A stretch of DNA of 64,000 nt, taken from contig CANTUR010000282.1 in the NCBI GenBank assembly GCA_947683625.1, forward strand, positions 992,001-1,056,000. The letters are read 5' to 3'. Source of the stretch: Mallotus nudiflorus. Its lineage: Eukaryota > Streptophyta > Magnoliopsida > Malpighiales > Euphorbiaceae. Positions 32,682 through 45,832 of the stretch are shown piece by piece (positions within the stretch are counted from its first letter, which is position 1; each line of letters begins with the position of its first letter). The position numbers and the translations under genes were made by a program. The notes under the pieces were generated by a model that saw only the letters and a list, made by a program, of their open reading frames with translations, ran no database searches and was not told the DNA's origin.

Positions 32682-34624
32682 TGCAGACACCTTCAGTTTG
32701 ATCAGCCCCCAACAAAAGTTCGATGATAAGAAAGTACAAGTTTTAAAAGCAAGGGAAGCCTGAAACTTCTCTAAAAATAGACTCAAAAATCCAAAACACC
32801 AAATCCATGGCCAAAAGACCAAGCCTGAGCCTTAAAAGCCCAAACATGTTGCCTTTTGGCCAAAAGGCCCACACCTGGCCTGGATGAAGAGGCAATCGCC
32901 TCAACAAAAAGGCGTTGCCTCGTCACCCTAGGCATTGGTGAGGTGATGCCTCATCAAAAAAGTGGTACCTCTTTACAGCCACCCTTTGCAATATTAAATG
33001 CCATTAATGGTAGCAGTTAGGACTCACCTGCTTTAGGTTTGAGACATTCATGGATGCCAAAGTAAGTAAAAAAAAAAGGTAGAAAAAGGTAGAGAAGGGC
33101 ATGGATAATGATGAAAAAAGTGAGAGGGTGAGAGTGCGTGGGGTTTTTAGGAATTGGAAAAGTAAAAAAGGAGAGAGGCCTTAAAAGAGAAGGTAAGGGC
33201 ATAGGAGAAAAGACTTTGGACTTTTTACCTTTTTTAAGACTTGAAACTTTTGGTGGGGAGAAGAGAGAAAAGAGAAGGGAAGAAAAAAAGAAGAGAAGAA
33301 GAGGATAAAGGAGAAGGGAACTTTTAGAATCAGAGAACTTGATTTCTTGAGAAGAAGGAAGGCTCCCTTGCATTCCAAGCACCCAAGTCAATAAACCAAG
33401 CTTTGAGGGCTTAGTTAGGAGCATCAAATTCATCCCAATGAGTGAGAATTCCCTTTTTTTTAAGCTTTAAGTTCTTCATTTTCTTAAAAGCTTTTGATTT
33501 ATTATTCTCTTGCTTGTTTCTTTTATGCTTCTTGCTTGTTTAAGGTCGTATATGAAACATGAATATGTGAGATATTGTGTATTGTTTGTTATTTTTGTAT
33601 ATTTGTATCAATCTTTGCATATTTATTCGAATATCAAGTTTCTTAAAAGCTAAGTAATGTAGTTTGTTTTCTGGATCTGTTGAAGAGGCAACGTCTCTTT
33701 ATAAAGGCGTCGCCCCTTCGTGTTATGGCAATATGATATCACCTTTTAGTCAAGAGGTGATTCCTCTTCTCTTCATTAGAATCTTACACCATTCTGTTTT
33801 GATTTTAATGCTTATTTTGTATATTTTGCATGATTCTTGTATTTGTCTTGTAATATATCATAATTTTTTATTACTATATTGCTCAATATATTATTGTATA
33901 AATATTATTATGATTTTTTGTGAACTATTTTGTTATGTTATTTCCATTTCTCGTTAATATTATTTGTTAATTATTTTATGGATAATATTGTTATTTTGTG
34001 AGATAGGGCTAATTTGTGTTTATTGTAGGAATTATTTAGTGATGTTTAATCATCAAATAGTTATTTTATTAATTAATTATTAAAAGGTTTTCTTTATATA
34101 ATTAAATATTTTATCTTTGGTTTATGTATGGTTTATTTTCTATTCATTTTACATTTTTTGAACAAAGCATTATAATCCCTAATCCTTTTCCCTATTTATT
34201 TGGAATATATGGTTGTAAATTATCATTATTTATTTTATTTATGATGTATGTTGGGCTATAAGCATGAAAATAGGACTAATGGGCAAATTTGGATTAAAAC
34301 ATAAAATTGGAAATGATTGTGATCCATATTAAATAAGGAAATAATTTAATAATTAAAGGTAATAAAATATGAAACATAAAAGGAAGCCAACCGTAAGGTT
34401 AGGTGGGCATTTCAAAAGCCCATACCTAGTTTCCAAACTCAATCTCTAATGACGGCTTATGGGAACCTCCATGGAATCCAGTTGTTGTATAATGTGTCCC
34501 AGCTTTTTAGGCTCCATTTCCATTTTGGGCCATAAGCCCATTTTGTACTTCTTAGTGGGCCCTGATCTCATATAATCCTATGGTCACCAAATACTTAGAT
34601 GCGTGCTTAACCCGTCACCTACCA
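32682..34624 (+). repeat. 5' LTR of the giant element (type-2 LTR)
   Basis: It begins TGCAGACACC and ends GTCACCTACCA directly before the PBS. It matches 57057-58983 along its length with many scattered differences and indels, so the insertion is not recent. It carries two clusters of GAGGC...GCCTC palindromes (32888-32975 and 33683-33775) and a purine-rich stretch (33060-33340). Confidence 0.9.
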
Positions 34625-34642
34625 TGGCGACTCCACTAGGGA
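34625..34642 (+). promoter_or_regulatory. Primer binding site of the giant element
   Basis: TGGCGACTCCACTAGGGA begins directly after the 5' LTR. TGG complements the CCA of a tRNA, and the rest resembles the tRNA-Arg-primed PBS that I recall for Ogre elements; the exact isoacceptor was not checked. Confidence 0.75.
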
Positions 34643-35095
34643 TAGAGAAACTGATTCCAAGTGTTTCATAATTTATCATCTTTGGTTATTTTTTTATTTC
34701 CTTTGCAAATTCTTGCATTCACTACACATTTCCACATAATGTGAACACCAAGTCCTAAATAAACTGACAACAGTCTTCGCTTTGCTACCTGTGTTTCACT
34801 CAAACTTGGTGGTGGAGTATTTGATTATTGTCACTCATAGTACATACTTAGCTATGTTGCATGGACCTTTGATTGTGGAGACATAATGGAAGTATATAGT
34901 TGTGAGAGTCGAAGTTTATTCCCCGAGACTCAGCTCATGTAATGACTTAGTAATTTCCATTAGGATTTTTCGTAAATGCATATGTTTGATGTCATATGGT
35001 AATTTGTTGAATAAGGCCCAAGCCCATTATAAACAAACCTTGCTAAGATGGGCCTCTCATGGCCATTTTAGCTTATTACAGATGGCATAGATTAT
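34643..35095 (+). other. Leader of the giant element
   Basis: Non-coding sequence between PBS and the nested long LTR. A typical 5' leader with one short open frame (34902-35090) that I do not regard as a gene. The N-terminal part of gag expected around here is missing. Confidence 0.5.
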
Positions 35096-37842
35096 TGTCA
35101 CGACCCAAAACAGGGGCCATGACCGGCGCTAGGGAACGGGAATTCTTTCGAATCCGGAACCCGTAGCAAGCCTAAAAATAAAATAAATCATGCAATAATA
35201 ACAATAACCATATAATATGCAGCGGAAATAAAAATCATAAATATAATGATAACACTTCATCACTGGATTTGAATCAAATCTCATCTCATAGATATATAAT
35301 CTTTTTAATAAAAATCCAGTTTCAATATAATACATCTCTTTTAAAATAAAATACATGAAATCCAATACTTTAGTTCACAACTACTGCAGTGTCTAGATAA
35401 AATAAATAAGACTCAAGTAGATAATTTACATAAAGAAGCCGGGGCGGAAGAAATCCGGCGTATCGACCTGCTACTGAGGTCTGAGGAAGTTGACTCTCCT
35501 GAAAAATAGTCAACGGAGGGGAGTCAGACCTCACTGAGTGAATTACTATAATATATATACATACACACTAAGTGATAATGCATACAATCAATAGTATATA
35601 TATAATATGTATATATACAGGCAATTGCACACAGATGCAATAAAAATCATTTTATATATTTTATTGAAAATCACAGTTTATGAAGGATCACATAGAACCC
35701 TAGAATATCGCAACCTCAGAATAATAGTGTTAAACAACACTCTGGCCATGCAGGCTCACTTATTCCAAATATGTCCACTTAATCCATTTAGACAGTAGAC
35801 TGACCCCGAGACACTAAGTCAACCGAGCTCCAGCAGTCTGACTGCCAGTGTGATTGGCGTCGAGACACTTGGTCAACCGAGCTCCAGCAATCACACCCAA
35901 ATCACATCTCACATATCGATAATCATAATCAATCAATATCCTCAAATAAGTTAATATTATAGCCTAAATACTATAGGCGTACCGGTACGTACTCGGTCCT
36001 AGTGCTGCCCACTAGGTAGCACGTTCTATTGATATCCTTCATTAATAATATAAATCATTCATTCACAAAAATCAATGATGCATGAATTTCAATAAAATAA
36101 CAACATAAACCATATATATACCGGAAATATACCAAACGTAAACCAGGTATATTTCGAGTATATATACGTCAAATAAATCCAGTCAAATCATAAATTAAAC
36201 TAAAAATATATTTAAAAACATTTTAAATATATTTTATTAATAAAACATGTATATAATTTATTATATACCAAAATAAACCAAAAATATACTTAAATACAAA
36301 TCATAATATTTATGCATTTTTAATCAAAATAAAACATATATTTCTAAATCATGCATCCTAAGCATATATATATAGTATAGTAACCCACCTAGTGCGCTCC
36401 ACGAGACGGGTCCGACGGGCCTGGTCCACTAGCCCTCGGTCTCGGCGCAACTAAACAAGAAATAATTAACTGACATCAGAATAAACCTAACAGAAATCCT
36501 AGAATTCGATCTAGAGTATTAAACACAGAATCAGAAATTTAGGGTTCGACTGGATATCACGTTTTACGAGAATTCTATCAAAAATCCGGCAGAACCTCCC
36601 ATGTAAAACGGACATCTCTCTACTCAAAAGAGTAGAGCCAACCCTGCAAAGAAACACACTTCGAAAATAAACACCACATCTCATTCACAACCCCTCGGTC
36701 GGACTCCAGACTACAGTCTACCGACCGGGATCCACAAACACAGAATAATTCAGATATACCAAAAATATTCTTATAGCATAGAAATACATTTCATAGGTAG
36801 AAATTACATAATTAACCTTAAAACACTGTAAAAACTGATAAAAACTCATTTTATTTGAAAAACCGTATATTATATATATAATTGAAAATAATTTACGAAA
36901 AATAGTTTTAATTAGTTAAAAATACCAAATAATTTGTAGAAATCATTTTTATACCTTAAATAACTATTAAAACCAATTAAATTATATTTTTAGCCAATTT
37001 AGGGTAAAATTACCAAAATACCCCTATATATATAAATATACTTAAATTACTTCAAAAATTCACCAAAAATTATACAATTATCCAAAATTAATTTTCTCAA
37101 CATATTTATCAATAATATCAATAATTAAACCCAATTATCTAATTAATTTCAAATAAAAACACAATTAACCCTAATTTCTCAAAATCACATAAACTTCAAT
37201 AATTCAAAATAAATACTTAGAAATTCATAAAAATTCCAAATAAATTCCTATAATTCATTTCAACACCCAATTCAACCATAAACTCCAATTTCATAATTTA
37301 AATAATTAATTTCCGAAAATTAGAAAATAATATTAAAATATTCAAAAATACCCAAAAATCCAAAAAATCTCCAAAAATTCTAAAAAAATTCATACATGTA
37401 GATTGAGCTACTAGGATCAACATTTGTGAAGGGAGTTTTCATGAATCAATCAATTCAAAGCTCAAAAAAAATCAAAAACCCTAATGTGACCGAAATAGAA
37501 AAATCAAAACCTAAGCAAATCTAAACCATTTTAGCTCAAACCAAAGCTAGAATCACACTCATTGGACCTCAAGGAGAAGAAAGAGACCGGCGGTGTCGAA
37601 AACGGTGGCCGGAGGAGGGAGAAACGGCGAAGGGAAGATTTCGGCCAAAAGAGGAAGAATGGAGCTGCCGGCGCCGGGGAAAGGGGCTGGAGGCGACGGA
37701 GGACGGCTGGGAACGGCGGTGGCAAGCTAGGAGGCACACCGACGGTTGGTGGCCGGAGTTGCAGACGGTGAGGGATGGTGGTCGGGCGTCGAGCGTGGAA
37801 GGAAAGAAGAAGAAGAAGAAGAAAAAGAAAAAGAAAGAAAAA

Positions 37843-37876
<34 letters not shown>

Positions 37877-38317
37877 AGAAAAAGAAAAAAATAAAATAAA
37901 ATAATTAAATATTAATAAAATAATAATAAAAAAAATAAATTTTAATAATTTAATAATAAATAAAATAATTAAATAATAATAAATAAATAATACAATATTA
38001 GGGTTTTATGTATTAAACCCTAATTAAATAAATATTCACACACACAGGCTTTATTTAATAATTTAAAAATATGTATGAGTTCATTCAAGTCCGTAAATAC
38101 ATTTAAAATAATTAATATTAAAATATTTACGTGAAAATTTCCCCGAAAATGCAAGTCCCGGGAAAATTTTACGTAAAGCACTGAAAATAATACACAATAA
38201 TTAAAATAGATCTAAAATACATATCAACTCGTAAAAATATCATGTAATATACATAAATTATTAACACTGCATATCCCGGTACTGTGTGAAAATATTTTAG
38301 AAACACGGGATATTACA
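35096..38317 (-). mobile_element. Long solo LTR copy 2 (Tekay/Del-like), perfect TSD
   Basis: Read on the minus strand it starts TGTAATATCCCGTG and ends GGTCGTGACA, 3,222 bp. Flanks are ATTAT at 35091-35095 and 38318-38322. It matches copy 1 (14801-18175) in the reverse sense through most of its length but lacks the ATT microsatellite. A GC-rich patch (37560-37790) encodes no convincing protein. It interrupts the Gag region of the giant element. No internal coding domain is present. Confidence 0.85.
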
Positions 38318-39600
38318 ATTATGAAGCAATTTCCTCTATCTCTGGAAAGGGCACCCATCAGATGCCATTATACTTTGGAATTTTATATCCAAGCCAACTA
38401 GGAGGATTATGTGCTGCAATTATGAAGTAATACAATCTCATTATTCAAATGAAAGCATCTTTAAGAGACATACATAATATGAAGCAAAAATTCAATAAGT
38501 CTTTCGTTGATTACTTAATTAGGTGGAGAGAAAAATTGGCACAGATGAAGCACTACCCCATAGAGTCTGATCAGTTAGTGAAAGCAATAGAAAGGTGTGT
38601 GCTCCTACTCTCTAAAAAGTTAAAATATTTGGGAATTTATAATTTTAAAGAACTATGTAGATTTGGGGTACAGAAATAATCTGACTTAGCATAAGAAAAG
38701 AAGTTCTTTAGTAGGAGACCTGCATGTAAAGAAGGGATTAAGTCCTACAATGGAATTGGGCTGAGCAGTAATATAGAGATTAATGTTATTTTATAGTTTA
38801 GAAGGTTTTATAACTTAGAAAGACCTCTCTCCAAAGTCTTAGAGAAGCTGATAAAAAATAACCTACTAGGACCCTTACCTCAAAGACCTTCTTTTCTAAA
38901 TGCCAATCCAAATTATACTATAAATACCACCAAAAAATTAGACAGGACACTAACAACTACACCCATATGAAGCATAAGGTTCAAGATTTGATTGATTTAG
39001 GCAAGATAACTGACCCAAAACTAGAAAACCAAATACCCAAAATAACCCTCTAGCTAACTATCGAAATGTACCTCCACTAAATCCACGGATCTTGATTATC
39101 AATACCAGCTTAATGAAGGAATAAGTCCTTAATTCCTTCATTGATGTCATACCCACACTACTAAAATCACAATCAAAAGACCTAAAACTGAAGCAGCAGT
39201 TTATGGAGCTTTTATGTGAATGTTTTAGACATTTAGAGTTTCGATTATGAAAGAGGGAAAGTAATTGATCTATGGAAAAATAATAAAGGGAAGATAGCCT
39301 AATCAATTAAGAATCTTGAGAAAAGGGAGGAAGTGAAAGATGTTGAACTAGAAAAAGAGAAAGTTGATTCAAAAGAAGAACCAGAGAAAGATGAGAAAAC
39401 TGAGGAAGGTGTTGAGGCCAACAGAGATGAGAAAACTCTCGCTAGTGTTTAGGAGTTGCTTATGAACTCTCAAGCCTATTAGAAAACACTGGTTATGGCC
39501 CTTGATCATAAGAAGATCCCCTCAACCTATACTCTAGAACAAATGGTAGATTCACTAATAGACACCCCTCCGAGAGCAATTATTTTTATAGACTATAACC
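38318..39600 (+). pseudogene. Gag core and knuckle region of the giant element
   Basis: Near 38440-38680 the frame gives 'KASLRDIHNMKQKFNKSFVD' and 'YLIRWREKLAQM', matching the Tat-type Gag stretch in which S-x-RDL...KQ...ESF-x-DY-x-x-RWR-x-x-A is conserved. Downstream, 38880-39440, are broken frames with Pro-rich and Glu/Lys-rich runs that would correspond to the knuckle and linker. The Gag N-terminus is missing on the left, next to the nested LTR. Several stops are present. Confidence 0.7.
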
Positions 39601-40130
39601 TACTCTTAGAAGGCAGAGACCACAAAAATCCTTATTCATTAAGGCTGAAGTAAAAGGGAAATTAACATGTTATGTTATGGTTGATAATTCATCAGCCATT
39701 AATGTGTACCCCCATCTGATGTGGTCAATAAGGCCTAAGATGATATGAAAAGGCCAGTTGAGGGAACTTTCAAAGCTTTGGCCAAGATTGGACCTATTAA
39801 GTTTAGGTCAACTTGCATGTCATCGATATTCTAGTCACCTTTACCATCCTTCTAGGGAGACCATGGTTTCATCCTCTAGGGGGAGTACCATTTACAATTC
39901 ATCAAAAGATCAAATTTCCATATAAGGGAATAGTAGTCACTATCATAGTAGAAACTGAAACTGAAGTTGTTGTTGCTACTTTGAAGTTAACTCCCAGTGA
40001 AATTTTGGTTAGTCTGAGTTTCGAGGTTTGCATGATCTATAAAGATAAGCTAAATTCAAGAATTGTGAGTATGATGAAGAGCAGGAACTTTATACCTAGA
40101 ATAGGATTGATGAAGAATCAATAGGCCCAC
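39600..40130 (+). pseudogene. Retropepsin-like protease of the giant element
   Basis: Upstream pieces give 'CYVMVDNSSAINVYP' (around 39670-39710), where the active site would be VDNGS or VDSGS, so Gly has become Ser. The open frame 39813-40124 continues 'HVIDILVTFTILLGRPWFH', then 'GVPFTIHQKIKF'. The LLGRPW segment is typical of gypsy proteases. It would mature the polyprotein. Confidence 0.8.
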
Positions 40131-40895
40131 CTGAGTTTGTCGAAACTAAAGTGTCAATCTTGAAGCATGGGGTAGGGTATCCATAAGCATATGAGTCTAA
40201 TGAAGAGTAAGAAGCTGAAGGAAAGTCTGGTAAAAATAGAGCAAGAGCTAAACTGAAGGAGAATATGCTATGGAAAACATTTGTAGAGGAAGGCACAAAC
40301 TATCCCTATAAAGGAGCTCCTGAGCCTTTGATGATTACAAAGAAATTAGTTCCTGACTTTGAAATTTTCACCAAACATGTGATTAAGATCAATGAACTAT
40401 TAATGAGCTAATAGTGGTAGAACTGGTGCTAACTCTAGAATCAGAAGAGGACATTCTTATGGTGGAGCTAAAGGACACTGCTGACTAGGAAGAGGAATTT
40501 AACTTTAAATACTATATTCTTGATTCCATTATAGATGTTTTCTATGATAACCTTGACATTTCTCTTTCTAACTTGTTTAAAACTGATAGCATTTTCTTTT
40601 CCAAAGTTAACACAATAAGGTTCAACTTTGCTTATTTGTGAGATGTTTTCCCTAATGGTTATTATGTTTATGATGATCATTTCATGCATATGTTTGACAT
40701 TAATTCAGTGCAAACTGAATCATTTAATTTAGGCACATGTGATGACACTAAGAATATACTTATTGCTTTTGAATTAACTCCTAATAAGAGAGAAAAAATG
40801 AAAGAAATATTGAAAAGAAGATAGAAAGTATTTGTTTGGAGCTATGAAGATATGCTTAGGATTGATAGAGAGATTGCATAGTATAGGATCCTTAC
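40131..40895 (+). pseudogene. Protease-RT spacer of the giant element
   Basis: Broken coding sequence rich in Glu and Lys. Near 40620-40790 it contains the 'MHMFDIN...TESFNLGT' stretch shared with the type-1 element (10250-10380). At 40830 it reads 'VFVWSYEDMLRIDREIA', the start of the RT domain (VFAWSYEDMPGLDPEI in intact Tat-type elements). It is cut at 40896 by a solo LTR. Confidence 0.7.
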
Positions 40896-43045
40896 TGTAG
40901 ACAACAGGGTTTAGCGTGCGTCCAAGATTTTAGCAACCGCGACACTATTTGAGCTCAGGGCTTTAGAGAACACACTAACCACTATCACAAAGACATGGCA
41001 TGGAGATGAGGAGTCACCACTCAAGGTAATAACTGGGACAAATCGAAAAGGTGATACTCGATTCCCTAAAAGAAAGCTAGCACCACAACCAAGAGATTCT
41101 TGATACGGAACACTAACTTCTTTCAGTCTCGTGTTCATTTAGAATTACTTTATGAATTACTATATTATCCTCTATTTACATGTAATTTCATATAAACTTT
41201 TATTCTGGCAATTAACTCCAAGGCAAACCAGTCATGAAAATACAAGTAAATAATGCATTCAATCAAACATATAATCCCTAAGTTAGTCTAATATACATGG
41301 ATTTTAATTAAATGAACTAGATCTACATGTTTGCATAAATGAGCCTAAAGACTAATTCCTTTTAATTTTAATTAAATGAACCTAAGTTTATTTATTTTAA
41401 TTTTAAAAAATGGGTCTAAATCTACAAATTATGAAGGAATTTAAATTAGTGGGCCTAATTCTACATATTTTAGTTCTAAAGTGATCTTAAATCTACAAAT
41501 TATGAAAAAAAATTTAAGTGGGCTAAGTCTAATTAATTAAATTAAGTGGGTCTATGACTAATTAACTAGATAGGCCTAAGATATGTCTAACCTAAAAATC
41601 TAATTAATTATAGGCCTAAAATGCATTTTAATTAATTAAACCTAAAAACCTAAATTTATTTAAATGGATTAAAATCTAATATGGGCTTAAGGCCCAAAAC
41701 AAATAAGAATAAACAAACAAACACAAAACACATAAAAATAAATAAACAAGCCCAAAAATAAAATAAACAAGTCTAAAAATAAATAAAACATATTAAAATG
41801 ATTAAATTAAAGATCAAATAACTAATTAAATTATTTCCTTCTAAACCTTAATTTTTATTAGCATGCAACCTAAATTAATCTACTTCTTCCATTGATTTTA
41901 AACAATTACCCAATTAAAACCCTAATTTTACTAACCAATTAATTAATATGCAATCACATATATAATTATACTATTCCCACTATTGGGGCTATTACAATAA
42001 TCTACTGAAAATAATTATAAAAATAATTCATACAACCCCAAAAATAAATAAATAAAATAAAGCAATAAAATAAAATAATAATAAAAAACCCTATAAACTA
42101 TATCTCTACAAGGTCTTATCCATGGCATTCCATGGACCTCTTATGAATTTGATTCTCCAAGTATGATCATCATGTGTTTTCCTCCATAATCACCATAAAA
42201 AAATAATAAAAATTATGATTAGTGAATAAATAATAACAATAATTAAATTAAATCAAAAATCAATAAAATCAAATAAATAAATAAATCAAATAAAAGAGAA
42301 CAAAGAGAATATGATGCTTATGGATGTTTCTTAATGAAGTGCTCCTCATATTTGTAGAATCACCATTCTTGATAGGACTTCAAATATTATTCTTCAAAAA
42401 TTCTTCAAAAATCTTTTAATCAAGCAATTAAGCAAAAGAAATTTTATAGAGAATAAGATTTTTTTTTCTCTCTTTTCTTCTTTCTTTTCTCGCTTTTTTT
42501 CTTTTCTTCATTCCTTTTTCTCTCCTCCCTTCTTCCTTTTTTTCTTTATTTTTTCTTCCCTTTTTTCAAAGCAAAAAGCCCTATTTATATAGGGATACAT
42601 CTTGAAACTCTAGTTATAAATTGATTCCTAAAAGACTTTTATTTCCTTAAGAACATTATCAAAATAATTTTAGGAGAATTTCAAACCAATTAGGACTCAA
42701 TTTATCTAGAAATTTTGAGATTTATTTAGAAAATTCAAGAATTTATGGAAGGAGTCTGATTTCGACCGAAATTGTGTAATTCCAATCGGAATTAGGGTAA
42801 TTCCAATCACCTTTTTTCAACTTTTAAATACATAAAGGTCCTTGAAAGAATTTAAATTTTGTAATTAGATCCCTAAAAAGCATTGCAATTTAGTCCATAA
42901 AAACATTAAATCCTTTCTTTAAAAAAATGCAATTAGACCCTTGAAGTTTTAAAGTTTCAAATATTGAAGACCCATTCATGACATTTTCATCATTGGAGTC
43001 TTTTATCGCATCCATAACTTATCATCCCAAAATTGAGTATCTACA
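40896..43045 (-). mobile_element. Type-1 solo LTR (minus) in the RT of the giant element
   Basis: On the plus strand it begins TGTAGACAACAGGG and ends GAGTATCTACA, i.e. the reverse of the type-1 LTR. The host reading crosses it: '...RILT' before and 'PMYSHI' after. The flanks CTTAC and CCTAT agree at three of five positions, so the target duplication has decayed. It contains the 75-codon LTR frame (41138-40911) and the TGGTGACTCC motif (41010-41019, minus). Confidence 0.8.
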
Positions 43046-43666
43046 CCTATGTATTCTCACATCACACTGATAAAGCAGAAGAAGAGAAGAATAAGGCTAA
43101 AATGGACTCTCTTAATCAAAGAAGAAGTGGAAAAAAAGCTAAAAATAAAATTTTTGGAGGTGGTAAATGACACCAAGTGGCTAACCAACATAGTTCCAGT
43201 TTCTAAGAAGGATGGAATAGTCAGGATGTGTATAAACTGTAGGGATCTAAATAAGGCTTATCCAAAAGATGACTTTCCCTTGCTGCATATTGACACTTTA
43301 GTCAATAGTGTAGCTTCAAGTGTTACTTACTCCTTTATGGATAGCTTCTTAGGATATAATCAGATTATGATGGTAGTGATTAACAAGTTGAAGACTTCTT
43401 TCACCACTAAATGGGGTGTTTATAGCTATACAGTCATGTCGTTCGAGTTAAAAAATGTAGAAGCTACTTATCAAAGGATAGTCACCATATTGTTGCATGA
43501 TATGGTCCATAAAGAGATAGAAGTGTACGTGCACAACATGATGGTTAAATATCTTACTAGAGAGGGGCATTTCAAGGCTCTAATAAGTTCCTAGCAAGAC
43601 TTAAAAAGTATAACCTTAAACTGAATTCGAAGAAATATGTTTTTGGGGTAACCTCTAGAAAGCTAC
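43046..43666 (+). pseudogene. Reverse transcriptase palm region of the giant element
   Basis: An open frame 43049-43594 reads 'IKEEVEKKLKIKFLEVV', 'WLTNIVPVSKKDGIVRMCIN', 'RDLNKAYPKDDFPLLHID', 'SFMDSFLGYNQI', 'KTSFTTKWGVYSY' and 'EVYVHNMMVK'. The catalytic YVDDM box is YVHNM, so both Asp residues are lost. 'SFMDSF' keeps the motif A Asp. This is a typical gypsy RT of the Tat lineage. It is followed at 43667 by another solo LTR. Confidence 0.9.
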
Positions 43667-45832
43667 TGTAAGCACCTAATTTCAGGATAATGAGTTATGG
43701 ATGCAATAAAGGACTCCACTGATAAAAATTTCATGAATAGGTCTTCAATACTTGAACTTTGAAACTTCAGAGGTCTGATTGCATTTTTCAAAGAAAGAAT
43801 TTAATGTTTTCATGGACTAAATTGCAATGCTTTTTAAGGACCTAATTGCAAAACTTAAATTTTTTCAAGGACCTTTTTGTAATTAAAACTTTAAAAAAAA
43901 AAAAGTGGTTAGAATTCTATAATTTCAATCGAAATTAGAGTTTTCCGTCTAGTTTTTTGATGTTTTAGAAAATAAAAATATCTTTTTTCTTGAATCTTGA
44001 TGGGTCTAAAATTTTCTTAAAATTATTTTTGATATTTATCTAATATTTTTAAGGAAATAGAATTTTTTTTTAAGGAATCAATTTATACATAGGGTTTGAA
44101 GGGCTGTTTTACTATAGAAGAAGGTATTTTAGCTCTTTTAAAGGACTTTTGGGGGCAGCAAGATATTTTATTCATAGTTTTGTTGATTAATGTTTTTCTC
44201 TACACCAAATTCCCTTTGATTGATTTTTCTTGGAAAGAGCATTCTGGATTCTTTTCTTTTGTAAATTTTTTAAAAGCAAAAAAATTCTCTACAAAATACC
44301 CTTTTGTTTAATTGATTAATTGAAGATTTTTAGAGGATTTTTAAAGAACAAGATTCGAACGCCTATCAAGAATGGTGATTTTACAAAATCTGAGGAGCAC
44401 TTCATTAAAATCATTCATAAGCATCATCTTCTCCATATTCTTCTTTTCTTTTATTTTTCTTGTTGATTTTGTTGATTTTTTCTTTTATTTGAGGTATTAT
44501 TATAATTTATTCACTAATCATAATTTTTTTTTTCATGGTTATTATGGAGAAAAATACATGATGATCATATTTATAGGATTGAATCCATGAGAAGTTAATG
44601 GAATACTATGGATAAGATCTTGTAGAGACATAGTTTCTAGGATTTTTATTTTTATTTATTGCTTTATTTTCTTTATTTTTTGGGGTGTATTAATTATTTT
44701 TATTATTATTTTTTATGAATTATTGTAATAGCCCCAATAGTGGGAATAGTGAAATTATGTGTATGGTTGCTTGTTTATTTTAATTAATTGGTTAGTAAAG
44801 TTAGGATTTCAATTGGGTAATTAATTAAAATCAATGGAAGAAGTAGATTAATTTAGGATTGCATGTTAATTAAAATTAGGATTTTATAAGGAATAATTAA
44901 TTTATTGTTTGATCTTTTATTTAATTATTTTAATATGTTTTATTTGTTTTTAGGCTTATTTATGTATTTTTATGTGTTTTGGGCCTTAAGCCCATATTAG
45001 ATTCTAATCCACTTAAATAAATTTAGAGTTTTTTTTAGGTTTGATAATTAGATTCACTTTATTCATAAATTTACTAATTTAATTAAGATTGGGTTTAATT
45101 AATTAAAATGCATTTAAGGACTATAATTAATTATAAATTAAGGTAGAGACAGCTTAGGCCAACTTAGTTAATTAGACATAGGCCCACCTAATTTAATTTA
45201 AGTAATTTAGACTTAATCCATTTAATTTAAGCTTTTTCCATAATTTGTAGATTTAATATCACTTTAAAATTAAAACATGTAGAATTAGACCCACAAATTT
45301 AAATACTTCATAATTTATAGATTTAGACCCATTTTTAAAATTAAAATAAATAGACTTAGGTTCACTTAATTAAAATTAAAAGGAACTAGGCCCTTTAGGC
45401 TCACTTATTAAAAATATGTAGACTTAGCTCATTAATTAAAATTAATGTAAATTAGACTAACTTAGGGATTGTATTGAATGCATTATTTACTTGTACTTTT
45501 CATGACTAGTTTGCCTTGGAGTTAATTGCTAGAATAAGGGTTTATATGAAATTGCATATAAATAGAGGATAATATAGTAATTCATTAAGTAATTCTAAAA
45601 GAACATGAGATTGAAAGAAGTTGATATTCCGTATCTAGAATCTCCTAGTTGTGGTACTAGCTTTCTTTTAGGGAATCGAGTACCACCTTTTCAATTTGTC
45701 CCAGTTATTACCCTGGGTGGCGACTCCTCATCTCTAGGCCATATCTTTGTGACAGTGGTTAGTGTGTTCTCTGGAGCTCTGAGCTCAAACAATGTCACGA
45801 TTGCTAAAATCTTGGACGCGTGCTAAACCCTA
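43667..45832 (+). mobile_element. Type-1 solo LTR (plus) in the RT of the giant element
   Basis: It begins TGTAAGCACCTAATTTC and ends with the U5-like segment up to GCTAAACCC; the usual last bases ACCATCTACA have been lost at the junction. The host frame rejoins across it (TSRKLL | GHLVSQRGIEVDP). It has the LTR frame at 45605-45826 and TGGCGACTCC at 45718-45727. Confidence 0.8.

Noticed and set aside
33017..33433. Minus-strand Pro/Leu/Ser-rich ORFs, repeated at 57396-57752
   Set aside because: Both lie at the same place of the two LTRs of the giant element; their composition follows the purine-rich strand, and no domain is seen.
37531..37771. Possible Pro- or Arg/Gly-rich small proteins in a GC-rich patch
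   Set aside because: The patch is inside the long LTR and open in both strands because of its GC bias; copies 1 and 3 do not keep the frame.
35096..38317. Autonomous gene or full retrotransposon at this place
   Set aside because: It has no RT, integrase, protease or Gag, no internal duplicated ends, but a perfect TSD and TG...CA ends, so a solo LTR is the simpler reading.
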